From contig DASCNA010000144.1 in the NCBI GenBank assembly GCA_036011305.1, positions 1-64,000 on the forward strand: a stretch of DNA of 64,000 nt. The letters are read 5' to 3'. Positions within the stretch are counted from its first letter, which is position 1, and the number at the start of each line of letters is the position of its first letter. Below are positions 1-8,382 of this stretch, in pieces. The stretch is from DASCNA01 sp036011305. Its GTDB lineage: Bacteria; Verrucomicrobiota; Lentisphaeria; Victivallales; GWF2-38-69. The position numbers and the translations under genes were made by a program. Below the pieces are notes generated by a model. The model saw only the letters and a list, made by a program, of their open reading frames with translations, did not search any database and was not told where the DNA came from.

Positions 1-29
1 GTTTCAATGATAAAGTCTTCTGTTGTCAT
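1..29 (-). CDS. Start of a gene cut by the left edge (possibly a transposase)
   Basis: Only nine codons are visible, reading MTTEDFIIE from an ATG at 29. An AGGAG ribosome binding site lies seven bases upstream of that ATG, which supports a real start. The N-terminal EDFII pattern reminds me of DDE transposases of the IS982 kind, but nine residues are far too few to assign it. The rest lies outside the window. Confidence 0.4.
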
Positions 30-143
30 GGCATTACTCCTAATATATTATTTGATTAGTCACTTATAATATTTAGAAGTTTATGCTATGACATATAATT
101 TCAAAGAACATCAACTAAAAAAAGTTGAACACTGCGTTACCTA

Positions 144-1232
144 TTATATTTGAGGATCATTTTCATCTTTTAAACGTTTGAATAAAATTAGGACACAATC
201 GTTATTCTGAAATACATGCCTATCTCTTGTTGCGTAAACCCATATTACTTCACCATTTTTCCTGACTAATTGATGTGTACTATGATTTATTTCAGAATAA
301 TTACCATATAGCTTTTGTTCTACTCTACCATTTTCCAAATACTTTGGATGAAGCAGTAACTTAGCAAACTTATGGCAATCAAGTTTCATCAGAGATTGCA
401 CTGAGTATCCAGTTAACTCTCCCATTGTTTTATTCATATAAACATATCTTTTTTTTTGTAAATCATATATGACTAGTGCTCTGGACATAGCAAAGACATG
501 TACTTCCAACAGTTCTCTGGCTTTTTCAGCAATTTTCCTGTCCGTAATATCTATTTGCACTGCTAAAATCCCCTCTATCCTGCGATCATTATCTAAAATT
601 GGATATTTTGAAATAATCGCCCATTTCTTCTTTTTTGACCCAGGAAGAAATCTTTCTTTATTTTTTATAGACCTTCCTGTAAACAAAACATCTCTGTCTT
701 CATCTTCATTTTTTTTTGCCTCTCCTAGAGGGTAAAAGTCTTCATCTTTTTTTCCAAGTACATCATAATTTTGATTCAATGACAAATTCTTCAGAAACCC
801 CTTACTTACAATAACATATTCAAGGTTGGTATCCTTTACATAAAAAATGGATTCCATTGAACTTGTTAATCCTTTTATGATAGCAGAAGCATTTGCTAAC
901 TTACTTTCCAGGGAATCAAGCGCTTTATGCATTGATAAGAACTTACTTTTATCATAAAAAGTATTTGTGTTAATTAGATTTACTAACTGATGCATATTAT
1001 CAGAAAGTTTTTCCTCTGAAATTAGAACTTCATCAGGTAAATCAGAAAATTTATTTACTGCAATATCAAGTACTCTTGCTATTGCCCTTATGTATATCTC
1101 CTTAATTTCTCTTTTTCCTGTCTTCCAAGCCCAGAAAGTTGTTTTACTTACTCCTATTGACTCAAAAAGTTCTTTGTATGTCATCTTCTTTTGCTTTAAA
1201 CATAGGTCCAATTTATTAAAATCTAATTTCAT
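144..1232 (-). CDS. HTH-PAS sensor/regulator
   Basis: This 362-residue soluble protein has an N-terminal Xre-like helix-turn-helix (about residues 1-66, with GVSKTTFWAWKTG as the recognition region). Two PAS-type sensory regions follow (about 112-235 and 240-355); the first ends in the usual DITDRK junction. No kinase, cyclase or other output domain follows, so the likely role is a DNA-binding regulator that senses a small ligand or redox state through PAS. An AGGAG site precedes the ATG. Two perfect palindromes lie just upstream and could be autoregulatory operators. It is a shorter relative of the gene at 14122-15741, and it diverges from an MFS exporter that it may control. The sensed signal cannot be read from the sequence. 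Confidence 0.75.
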   Translation of the reverse strand: MKLDFNKLDLCLKQKKMTYKELFESIGVSKTTFWAWKTGKREIKEIYIRAIARVLDIAVNKFSDLPDEVLISEEKLSDNMHQLVNLINTNTFYDKSKFLSMHKALDSLESKLANASAIIKGLTSSMESIFYVKDTNLEYVIVSKGFLKNLSLNQNYDVLGKKDEDFYPLGEAKKNEDEDRDVLFTGRSIKNKERFLPGSKKKKWAIISKYPILDNDRRIEGILAVQIDITDRKIAEKARELLEVHVFAMSRALVIYDLQKKRYVYMNKTMGELTGYSVQSLMKLDCHKFAKLLLHPKYLENGRVEQKLYGNYSEINHSTHQLVRKNGEVIWVYATRDRHVFQNNDCVLILFKRLKDENDPQI

Positions 1233-1246
1233 ACTTCTCCTATACT

Positions 1247-1291
1247 TTTCATATATGAAACATTTGACATCAAAATATCAATATTATTGAT
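1247..1291 (-). promoter_or_regulatory. Paired palindromes upstream of the HTH-PAS gene
   Basis: Two perfect palindromes lie 15-60 bases upstream of the HTH-PAS start: TTTCATATATGAAA at 1247-1260 and ATCAATATTATTGAT at 1277-1291. On the minus strand a TTGATA hexamer lies inside the distal one, 17 bases before TCATAT, so both would overlap a sigma-70-like promoter. This fits autoregulation by the HTH protein, which is an inference. AT-rich palindromes also arise by chance. Confidence 0.35.
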
Positions 1292-1441
1292 TATAAGCCA
1301 TGATGCAAAACTTTAATAGTTCTGTTTCAAGCCTTCAAAGGTTAAAATAATACTTATATTTATTGATGGACTTTCTTAAGCTCACCTGATTTATATATTA
1401 ATAATAGAGTTAATTCAGAATTAGTAAAATTTATAAATGAA

Positions 1442-2680
1442 ATGGTCAAGTCAATGAAAAATACTGATCAACAAATAAAAGTACCAAACTATATATTCGT
1501 TTTTCTAGCTCCATTGGGAATGATAAACCTGGTTTTTATATCTCCTGGCCTTCCAATGTTAGCCAAATATTTTAATGTCTCTTTTTCTGAATCACACAAC
1601 GTTGTTGTATTATTTACACTAGGGTATGCATTGGGGACATTGATGTATGGGCCAATAGCAAATTTCTTCGGCAGAAAAAAATCTCTATATTTTGGAGTGC
1701 TGTTGACTATTTTTGGTAGTCTTATTTGTCTAATAGGAATCTCCTTTCATAGTTACAGCTTATTAACTGTTGGACGGCTTCTTGCTGGATTAGGGGCAGG
1801 ATCAGGTATGGTAATCAGTTTTCTGGTTGTGAATGATGTATATAAGGACGAAGCCGCAAGAAAAGCAATGGGTTATTGTTTAATTGGACTTTCTCTTTTT
1901 CCAGGGGTATTTAATTTTATTGGGGGATCTCTTACTAGTGATTTTGGATGGATTTCAAGTTTTTATTTTATGTTTTTCTTTAATATTTTCATATTCTTCC
2001 TAGCGATGATAAAGCTCCCTGAAACTTACACCCCCCGTCCTGGAAAACTGAAAATTAAAGATGTATTTATAAACTATTCTGAAGCTGTTAGAAATAAAAA
2101 TCTTGTCATATCGGCACTCATGTATGGTTTATGTGCTACAATTCTTTTCTCTGCTGTTGCATATCTTCCATTTATTGGGATTGATATGCTGAAGATGAGT
2201 CCTTTTCTATTCAGTATATGTTATTTGATTATATACTTAGCATATGTGCTGGGGTGTCATGTAAATAATATGATGGCTAAATATTATTCAATGAAGCAAA
2301 CTATAATTTTGGGAAGTTGTGTAACAATGCTTGGAGGAGTTATGCTCGTAATCACATATCTGACGAGCTGTTCATCTATAATAGTTTTTACTACAGCTGC
2401 TTCTATTGTTTTTTTGGGACTTCCTCTAATTAAAATAGGTGTTACTATTTTTGGAATATCTTCTCATAATGATAAAGCGAACGCATCATCATTTTTTACT
2501 TTTTGTTTCCTTATGACTGGTACAGTTCTTACATATTTTGTCAGGTTTGCTGATATGAATTTACTTCTTACTCTAGGTTGTATTTGTATTGTTCTCATGA
2601 TAATCTCATTTATTTTATATAGTAGAATATTTATGGTAAAAAATAAAAACAAGCGTTTATATGATTCAGTACCAACGTAA
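1442..2680 (+). CDS. MFS exporter, Bcr/CflA (DHA1) type
   Basis: This is a 412-residue polytopic inner-membrane protein with about 12 predicted transmembrane segments. The MFS signature between TM2 and TM3 is visible as GPIANFFGRKK (about residues 71-81), and TM4 carries GRLLAGLGAGSG. This arrangement is typical of proton-driven drug or metabolite exporters of the Bcr/CflA family; the substrate is unknown. It diverges from the HTH-PAS gene at 144-1232. No clear ribosome binding site precedes the ATG at 1442; an in-frame ATG at 1454 is an alternative start. Confidence 0.8.
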   Translation: MVKSMKNTDQQIKVPNYIFVFLAPLGMINLVFISPGLPMLAKYFNVSFSESHNVVVLFTLGYALGTLMYGPIANFFGRKKSLYFGVLLTIFGSLICLIGISFHSYSLLTVGRLLAGLGAGSGMVISFLVVNDVYKDEAARKAMGYCLIGLSLFPGVFNFIGGSLTSDFGWISSFYFMFFFNIFIFFLAMIKLPETYTPRPGKLKIKDVFINYSEAVRNKNLVISALMYGLCATILFSAVAYLPFIGIDMLKMSPFLFSICYLIIYLAYVLGCHVNNMMAKYYSMKQTIILGSCVTMLGGVMLVITYLTSCSSIIVFTTAASIVFLGLPLIKIGVTIFGISSHNDKANASSFFTFCFLMTGTVLTYFVRFADMNLLLTLGCICIVLMIISFILYSRIFMVKNKNKRLYDSVPT

Positions 2681-2752
2681 TTATTTAATAATATATACCC
2701 CCTGTATATAACAAGCTTAGAATATGAATTTTATTCAAAAATTGAATTTAAG

Positions 2753-2885
2753 TTATATTTTCTGTTTATTTCGCCAAATGACCGGAAAATTTAGTTTAAT
2801 AGTATAAATATAAGGATTCTTTTTAAAACAAATAGCCTTCGCCTTTAGTATTTGCTTTTTTTGAAGAATGAAACTCTCTACCCAT
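2753..2885 (-). pseudogene. Possible relic of an integrase N-terminus
   Basis: An ATG at 2885 with a purine-rich leader opens a 20-codon frame ending in KANTKGEGYLF and a stop. Dropping one base extends it as FKKNPYIYTIKLNF to 2753. The KGxGYLFKR-like stretch resembles the extreme N-terminus of many tyrosine recombinases. It lies downstream of the initiator tRNA and the repeats at 2964-2984, the order expected for a tRNA-targeted element. The rest of 2681-3033 holds no gene that I can see. The match is short, so this is a weak call. Confidence 0.25.
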
Positions 2886-2963
2886 TTTCCGTCACCTGTA
2901 CAATTAAAAATTATTAATAGACAAGGCTTTTATTAAGGCTTAGGATTCAAAACTAGTGACATG

Positions 2964-2984
2964 AAAGTACTACAAAAGTACTAC
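2964..2984. repeat. Tandem 10-bp repeat beside tRNA-fMet (att-like)
   Basis: AAAGTACTAC occurs at 2964-2973 and again at 2975-2984, an 11-bp period, 50 bases from the 3' end of the tRNA. Short direct repeats of this kind are typical of recombinase arm sites next to tRNA attachment sites. Function here is inferred from position. Confidence 0.35.
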
Positions 2985-3033
2985 ACACGAATTTCAAGCT
3001 TTGATAAGAAACTGGAAATCTGAGGTGAAAAAA

Positions 3034-3108
3034 TGGTAGCGGGGGCAGGAATCGAACCTACGACCTTCAGGTTATGAGCCTGACAAGCTACCTCTGCTCC
3101 ACCCCGCA
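3034..3108 (-). tRNA. Initiator tRNA-Met (CAU)
   Basis: The minus strand folds into a complete 75-base cloverleaf with anticodon CAT, TTCGATT in the T loop and a genome-encoded CCA end. Initiator features are present. Base 1 (T) and base 72 (T) cannot pair, the mismatch that lets formyltransferase recognise the tRNA, and the D-arm starts GGAGCAG as in E. coli tRNA-fMet. The anticodon stem reads AGG/CCT instead of the canonical GGG/CCC, so only two of the three conserved G-C pairs remain; variants like this occur in other bacteria. Confidence 0.95.
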
Positions 3109-3183
3109 TCATCGAAGAGTTAATAAGGTACATACCTTTAACTTTATTGCAAACATAAATTATTAATATTTTATGTTTTTTTA

Positions 3184-4170
3184 CTAATATCTAATACAGG
3201 AACTAAAATGTCCTTTTTCTATTTCTTTTAAACGTAGTTCTTCCACTTCAAAACATTTATCTTCTACCTGCTCACATCTCGGAGCAAACGGGCAGCCCTT
3301 AATTTTTTTAGATAAATCAGGAGGTAAACCTGGAATTGAATACAAAATTTCCTGCTTTTCTTCTAAACTGGGTATAGATTTTTTTAAGGCGATAGTATAG
3401 GGGTGCAAAGAATTGTAAAAAATATCATTGACACTCCCCTTTTCCATAATTTTTCCTGCATACAGAACACACACTTTATCACAAATCTGAGCAACTACAC
3501 CTAAATCATGTGTAATAAAAATTACCCCCATTGAATGATTTACTTTTAGTCGTTTCAATAACTTTAAAATTTTAGCCTGAATAGTAACATCTAAAGCAGT
3601 GGTAGGTTCATCAGCAATAAGAAGTTTCGGTTTTGTGATTAACGCCATAGCTATCATTATTCTTTGTCTCATTCCTCCGGAGAATTCATGCGGATACTGA
3701 TGAAAACGCTGTTCTGGGTTATCTATCCCAACCTCTTGGAGAATTTTAACAGCCTCTTTTTCTGCTTGTTTTCTATTAACTTTACAATGAGTAATTAAAG
3801 GTTCAGTGATCTGTTTACCTACCTTAAGAAAAGGGTTTAAAGATGACATTGGATCCTGAAATATAATTGAGATATCTTTACCTCTAATTTTGTTGAGCTC
3901 TCTGTCTGATAAATTTAATAGATTTTTTCCCTTATAGACAGCTTCCCCACTATTTATTGAATTTTTAGGCAACAATCCCAACAACGAATAACACGTTACA
4001 GATTTCCCTGCTCCTGACTCACCTACAATCCCCAAAGTTTCGCCTTCCGCTATATCAAATGAAATACCGTTTACAGCATTACAAACACCATTTCTCAACT
4101 TGAAACTAAGAGAAAAATCTCTAACAGACAAGAGAGTTGATTGCTGATTATTGATTGTTGATTGTTTCAT
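3184..4170 (-). CDS. Oligopeptide/dipeptide ABC transporter ATPase (OppD/DppD type)
   Basis: This is a 328-residue cytoplasmic ATPase subunit of a peptide importer. Walker A is GESGAGKS (50-57), the Q-loop glutamine is 105, the signature is SGGMRQR (164-170), Walker B is LLIADE (183-188) and the H-loop histidine is 221. The C-terminal oligopeptide-type extension has PGLPPDL and four cysteines (293, 299, 306, 325), the pattern in which DppD proteins hold an iron-sulphur cluster. No permease, binding protein or second ATPase (OppF) is nearby, so its partners must be elsewhere. The first codons contain a CAATCAA-rich repeat and no ribosome binding site precedes the ATG, so the true start may lie a few codons further in, near LLSVRDFS. 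Confidence 0.88.
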   Translation of the reverse strand: MKQSTINNQQSTLLSVRDFSLSFKLRNGVCNAVNGISFDIAEGETLGIVGESGAGKSVTCYSLLGLLPKNSINSGEAVYKGKNLLNLSDRELNKIRGKDISIIFQDPMSSLNPFLKVGKQITEPLITHCKVNRKQAEKEAVKILQEVGIDNPEQRFHQYPHEFSGGMRQRIMIAMALITKPKLLIADEPTTALDVTIQAKILKLLKRLKVNHSMGVIFITHDLGVVAQICDKVCVLYAGKIMEKGSVNDIFYNSLHPYTIALKKSIPSLEEKQEILYSIPGLPPDLSKKIKGCPFAPRCEQVEDKCFEVEELRLKEIEKGHFSSCIRY

Positions 4171-4230
4171 TATTATTTTAATTTATTTAGTAAAAAATTA
4201 ACTAATATTATTTAGTATAGATACAAAAAA

Positions 4231-4255
4231 AATGAGTTCTATAAAAGAACTCATT
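4231..4255 (-). terminator. Terminator after pnp
   Basis: A perfect 10-bp stem (AATGAGTTCT / AGAACTCATT) with a 5-base loop is followed by a T run on the minus strand, just after the pnp stop. Confidence 0.75.
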
Positions 4256-4277
4256 TTTATAATATTTAAATTATTTT

Positions 4278-6386
4278 TTATTCTAATTCTGCCAATGCTG
4301 CTTTACGGCTAAGTCTAATTTTACCTCTTTTGTCTTTATCAACAATTTTAACAGACATTTTATCGCCTTCTTTACAGATATCAGTTACTTTGTCTACTCT
4401 ATAATCAGCAAGTTCAGAAATATGAACTAAACCTTCCTGACCAGGTAAGAACTCAACAAAACATCCGAAATCTTTAACGCTTTTTACAACACCGCGATAA
4501 ATTTTACCGATTTCAGCTTCTGCTGTAACTTTTTGCACTTCTTCAGTAGCAGCATCCATAGCTTTTTTATCTGAAGCAAAAATAGTTACTGAACCATCAT
4601 CTTCAATATCAATATTAGCACCTGTTGCTTCACAGATCCCTTTAATAACTTTACCACCAGGTCCAATAAGAGCTCCGATTTTTTCAGAATTAATTTTGAC
4701 AACCTTAATTCTAGGAGCATATGGACTCATTTCTTCTCTAGGTTCTGAAATACATTCATTCATAACATTAAGAATTTGTGCTCTTGCATCTTTATTTCTC
4801 TGCATAGCATCGCACATAAGATCAATAGATACACCAGATATTTTAAGGTCTAACTGAAATCCTGTTATACCTTTACTAGTTCCAGCAACTTTAAAATCCA
4901 TATCACCAAAATGATCTTCTGAACCTAAAATATCAGTTAATAGAACAGTCTTTTCACCTTCTTTAACTAAACCGCATGATATACCGGCAACATGTTCTTT
5001 AATTGGAACACCAGCATCCATTAGCGACAAGGAACCGCCGCATATACTTGCCATTGAGGTAGAACCGTTAGATCCCATAATTTCTGATACACAGCGAATA
5101 GTGTATGGATAATCAGCAGGAACAATCTGTGCGAGTGAACGTTCAGCCAGGTTACCATGACCGATCTCTCTTCTTCCAGGCCCCATAATTCTTCCTGTTT
5201 CACCAACACTGTAATTAGGGAAATTGTAATGTAGGTAAAATTTCTTTTCAATATGGTCTTTATTTGAAGTTATTGAATCATGAATCTGTGCATCTTTAGA
5301 AGAACCAAGTGTAGTAACGATTAATCCCTGAGTTTCTCCACGTGCAAATAGCCCAGTTCCATGAGTTCTAGGCAATACACTAACTTCTGCCGATAAAGGT
5401 CTTAATTCATCAGTTTTTCTGCCGTCAGCTCTTTTATTTTCGTTAAGAATAGCCAGGCGTACAGTTTTTTGAACGATTTCATCAAATGCCATATTAAGTT
5501 TAAATTTAAAATCATTTTCACCTAATTTTTCAACAAACTCAGTTGATAAAGTTTCACTTAATTCAGTATATACTCCTTTTAAAGCATTGTTTCTTTCTTC
5601 TTTACCTGATATAAAACAGGCTTCATCCAATTTTCCCTTACAGAAAGAATTTACAGCTTTTTCCATTTCTTCAGGAACCAAAACTAAATCATAATTAGCT
5701 TTTTCTTTTCCTGCTTCTTTTGCAAGGTCAAGCTGAGCTTGAATTTGTATTTTCACCTGTTCGTTGGCAAATACAAAAGCTTTTTTCATAGTTTCTTCAT
5801 CAAGTTCTTTTGCATCACCTTCAATCATTATAATTTTGTCGGCTAAGCCAACATAAATCAGTTCTAATGTGCTTTTTTCCATTTCTTCAGTTGTAGGATT
5901 GGCAATAAATTCACCGTCAACCATACCAACTCTTAAAGCACCAATTGGACCAGCAAAAGGTAAGTCAGATAGAGTTAAAGCAACAGAAGCTCCTAAAATA
6001 CTCAATACGTCAGGCTCATTAATGCGATCTGCACTTAGAAGTAATGACTGAACCTGTACTTCGTTAAAAAATCCTTTTGGAAAAAGCGGGCGAATTGGTC
6101 TATCAGCCATACGACAAACAAGAATTTCTTTATCGGAAGGTCTCCCTTCTCTTTTTATATATCCACCAGGGAATTTTCCTGCAGCGCTATATTTTTCTCT
6201 GTAATCAACCTGCAACGGAAAAAAATCTGTATTTTCTCTTGCAGAACCTGAACATGCAGCTGTGAACACAATTGTATCTCCAGCTCTTACTGTACATGAA
6301 CCATTAGCCAGTTTAGCCAGTTTACCGGTAGACAATGTAATCGAACGGTTACCTGCCATTTCAAATGTAATACTTTTTTCTGACAT
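4278..6386 (-). CDS. pnp: Polyribonucleotide nucleotidyltransferase (PNPase)
   Basis: This is a 702-residue 3'-to-5' phosphorolytic exoribonuclease of mRNA decay, normally a cytoplasmic trimer. Two RNase PH-like halves are visible: the first has FPGGYIKREGRPS, and the second has MGPGRREIGHG and MDFKVAGTSKGIT with the catalytic aspartates. A KH domain (GALIGPGGKVIK, about 568-579) and an S1 domain (about 627-697) follow. Length is normal for the family. A GAGGA site lies seven bases before the ATG. It is downstream of rpsO on the same strand, the widely conserved rpsO-pnp order, separated by the large hairpin at 6506-6570. Confidence 0.97.
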   Translation of the reverse strand: MSEKSITFEMAGNRSITLSTGKLAKLANGSCTVRAGDTIVFTAACSGSARENTDFFPLQVDYREKYSAAGKFPGGYIKREGRPSDKEILVCRMADRPIRPLFPKGFFNEVQVQSLLLSADRINEPDVLSILGASVALTLSDLPFAGPIGALRVGMVDGEFIANPTTEEMEKSTLELIYVGLADKIIMIEGDAKELDEETMKKAFVFANEQVKIQIQAQLDLAKEAGKEKANYDLVLVPEEMEKAVNSFCKGKLDEACFISGKEERNNALKGVYTELSETLSTEFVEKLGENDFKFKLNMAFDEIVQKTVRLAILNENKRADGRKTDELRPLSAEVSVLPRTHGTGLFARGETQGLIVTTLGSSKDAQIHDSITSNKDHIEKKFYLHYNFPNYSVGETGRIMGPGRREIGHGNLAERSLAQIVPADYPYTIRCVSEIMGSNGSTSMASICGGSLSLMDAGVPIKEHVAGISCGLVKEGEKTVLLTDILGSEDHFGDMDFKVAGTSKGITGFQLDLKISGVSIDLMCDAMQRNKDARAQILNVMNECISEPREEMSPYAPRIKVVKINSEKIGALIGPGGKVIKGICEATGANIDIEDDGSVTIFASDKKAMDAATEEVQKVTAEAEIGKIYRGVVKSVKDFGCFVEFLPGQEGLVHISELADYRVDKVTDICKEGDKMSVKIVDKDKRGKIRLSRKAALAELE

Positions 6387-6496
6387 TCTTTTATCCTCTT
6401 TTTATTTGCGATTTGTATATTATAAAAAATATGACAGGTTGGACCTAAATAAATCACTTTAACTTACAATTATTTATGATATCCATAAAGATAAGT

Positions 6497-6570
6497 AAAA
6501 AAAAAGTGGAATCGCGATATCAAAACCCCTTATTATCTATAATAGGCTTTGATATCGACAAGGATTCCAC
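6497..6570 (-). terminator. Long hairpin plus T tract between rpsO and pnp
   Basis: Bases 6506-6570 form an almost continuous 65-base inverted repeat. The arms pair GTGGAATC with GATTCCAC, GATATCAAA with TTTGATATC, and CCTTATTAT with ATAATAGG. On the minus strand nine T residues follow (6497-6505), so it can act as a rho-independent terminator for rpsO. In E. coli a hairpin at this place is cut by RNase III and mediates PNPase autoregulation; the same role here is an inference. Confidence 0.75.
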
Positions 6571-6648
6571 AAAATAATCACTTTACTTTTTTATGACTTA
6601 TTTAAGTAGGGATAATTCCCTACATAATAAACCAACCTGCAATAAAAA

Positions 6649-6915
6649 CTACGAGTGACGAATACTTAATTCTTTTACAATTGAAGAATAAGAATCTAAA
6701 TTTTCTTTTTTCAAATAGTTTAACAGTTTTCTTCTTCTGTTAACTTTAGCAAGTAATCCTCTGCGTGTGCTATGATCTTTTTTATTTTCTCTTAGATGTT
6801 CTGTTAAATGCTTGATTTCAGCAGTAAGCACAGCAACCTGTACTTCAGTAGAACCTGTATCGCCTTCTGATTTAGCAAATTGTTTTATAATTGCCTGTTT
6901 TGTTTCAGTGTTCAT
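6649..6915 (-). CDS. rpsO: 30S ribosomal protein S15
   Basis: This is an 88-residue ribosomal protein that binds 16S rRNA early in assembly of the 30S platform. The family features are present in order: an N-terminal helix with DTGSTEVQVA, then HLRENKKDHSTRRGL and the basic VNRRRKLLNYLKK segment. Length matches the usual 88-89 residues. An AGGA site lies about ten bases before the ATG. Transcription continues towards pnp through a strong hairpin. Confidence 0.97.
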   Translation of the reverse strand: MNTETKQAIIKQFAKSEGDTGSTEVQVAVLTAEIKHLTEHLRENKKDHSTRRGLLAKVNRRRKLLNYLKKENLDSYSSIVKELSIRHS

Positions 6916-7232
6916 TAAATGTGTTCCTTTTTATATAAATAACTTAATGTTTTAACAGCAAAGTAAGGTTCAAAATTTATAGGAAAATATCAATTTTTCA
7001 AGCCTTTTTTATATATTAGTATTAATTTTACATATATTTGCTAAACTTCTTACTTAGAATAACTATCTTTTTAAAATAAATAAAAACATTTACCAAAGAA
7101 TAAAATAAAATTCTAAAATTAACAAACTTTCAACTTGTTATGCTATATTTTACCTTTAACAGCTAAATTAAAGATTAAAATAGTTACAAAAACATGAATT
7201 AAAATAACAATTAACAACTAATTTTATTAATA
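6916..7232. other. Divergent intergenic region rpsO/proB
   Basis: These 317 very AT-rich bases separate the divergent rpsO and proB genes and must carry both promoters. I see no convincing reading frame, RNA gene or long inverted repeat. TATATT at 7145-7150 is a candidate -10 for proB, but no matching -35 stands out. Confidence 0.4.
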
Positions 7233-8351
7233 ATGAACAATCTAATATACAGAAAAAAAGCCATTTCTGAGACAGACATGGTAGTTATAAAGGTAGGAAC
7301 AAGGCTTCTCACTGATACATCTAAAATTCCATATCTGATGGAACAAATTAATAAACTGAGAGAAAAAGGCTTTAAAGTAATTCTTGTCAGTTCCGGGGCT
7401 GTAGGCATGGGAATGAAAACAATCGATCTAGCTAAACGCCCTTCACAACTTTCTAAAAAGCAGGCACTGGCTTCTGTAGGCCAATGCAAATTAATGGCTC
7501 TATATGAAAATGCTGCAGAAAAATATGGATTTCATGTAGCCCAACTTCTTCTTACAATGTCTGGACTAAGAAACAGAGAAAGACATTTAAATACGTTAAA
7601 TTGCATAAATTCTCTGCTGGATATGGGAATTTTACCAATTATTAACGAAAATGATTCTGTATCTGTAGACGAATTAACCTTTGGTGATAATGACACTTTA
7701 GCAACACTGGTTGCAATGATGACAAAGTCAAAAACCACTGTAATTCTTACTACAGTAGATGGTGTATACAATATAAATGAAGGTAAATTTACTGATAGAC
7801 TTTCAATAGTAGAAGGTATAACAAAAACAGTAAAAGCTTTGGCCCTGGGTACTGATGACAGTGAAACATCTATCGGAGGAATGGCAAGTAAAATTAAAGC
7901 TGCAGAAATGGCCACAAAAGCCGGTGAATATTTATGGATTGCAAATGGTACAAATCCTGAAATACTAGAACAAATATTTAACGCAGAGGATGTCGGTACA
8001 CTTTTTATCCCAGTAAGAAGCAGGCAAATGCCTTCAAAAAAGCGCTGGCTTTCTTTTTTTACAGAGACTAAAGGAAAAATATTCATTGACATTGGCGCTT
8101 CAAATGCAATTGTTAATAATGGTCGAAGCTTGCTTCCATCAGGAATTACTTCAGTCAGTGGTTCTTTTAAGAGAGGCAGTACTGTTGACTTATTAAACTC
8201 AAATAATAAAACTATAGCAAAAGGACTTACTAACTATTCTGTTAAAGATTTATCAAAAATAGCAGGATTTAAGTCAAAAGATATTAATAAAAAACTGGGT
8301 TATCATGGAGATGAAGAAGTAATTCACAGAGATAACTTAGTAATAATATAG
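7233..8351 (+). CDS. proB: Glutamate 5-kinase
   Basis: This 372-residue cytoplasmic enzyme phosphorylates glutamate to gamma-glutamyl phosphate, the first and feedback-regulated step of proline synthesis. The amino-acid kinase domain (about 15-260) shows VVIKVGTRLLT, LVSSGAVGMG, INENDSV, FGDNDTLATLVA and GGMASKIKAA. A C-terminal PUA domain (about 275-355) follows, as in the E. coli enzyme. It is followed after 31 bases by proA. No clear ribosome binding site precedes the ATG at 7233. Confidence 0.96.
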   Translation: MNNLIYRKKAISETDMVVIKVGTRLLTDTSKIPYLMEQINKLREKGFKVILVSSGAVGMGMKTIDLAKRPSQLSKKQALASVGQCKLMALYENAAEKYGFHVAQLLLTMSGLRNRERHLNTLNCINSLLDMGILPIINENDSVSVDELTFGDNDTLATLVAMMTKSKTTVILTTVDGVYNINEGKFTDRLSIVEGITKTVKALALGTDDSETSIGGMASKIKAAEMATKAGEYLWIANGTNPEILEQIFNAEDVGTLFIPVRSRQMPSKKRWLSFFTETKGKIFIDIGASNAIVNNGRSLLPSGITSVSGSFKRGSTVDLLNSNNKTIAKGLTNYSVKDLSKIAGFKSKDINKKLGYHGDEEVIHRDNLVII

Positions 8352-8382
8352 TAATCAATAATTTATAATGAGGTAATGAGAT

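Noticed and set aside
4138..4170. CAATCAA-type repeats at the start of the OppD-like gene, considered as a mobile-element scar
   Set aside because: They are simple-sequence repeats of a few bases within the first codons. They only cast doubt on the exact start codon.
7195..7232. Several TAACA/TTAACA words before proB that look like a Pho box
   Set aside because: Spacing is irregular and not 11 bp, unlike the two arrays near pst and ydcF; expected by chance in AT-rich DNA.
7532..8092. Long open frame antisense to proB (186 codons)
   Set aside because: It lies wholly inside proB on the opposite strand, has no ribosome binding site and no recognisable motif. proB is certain from its motifs.
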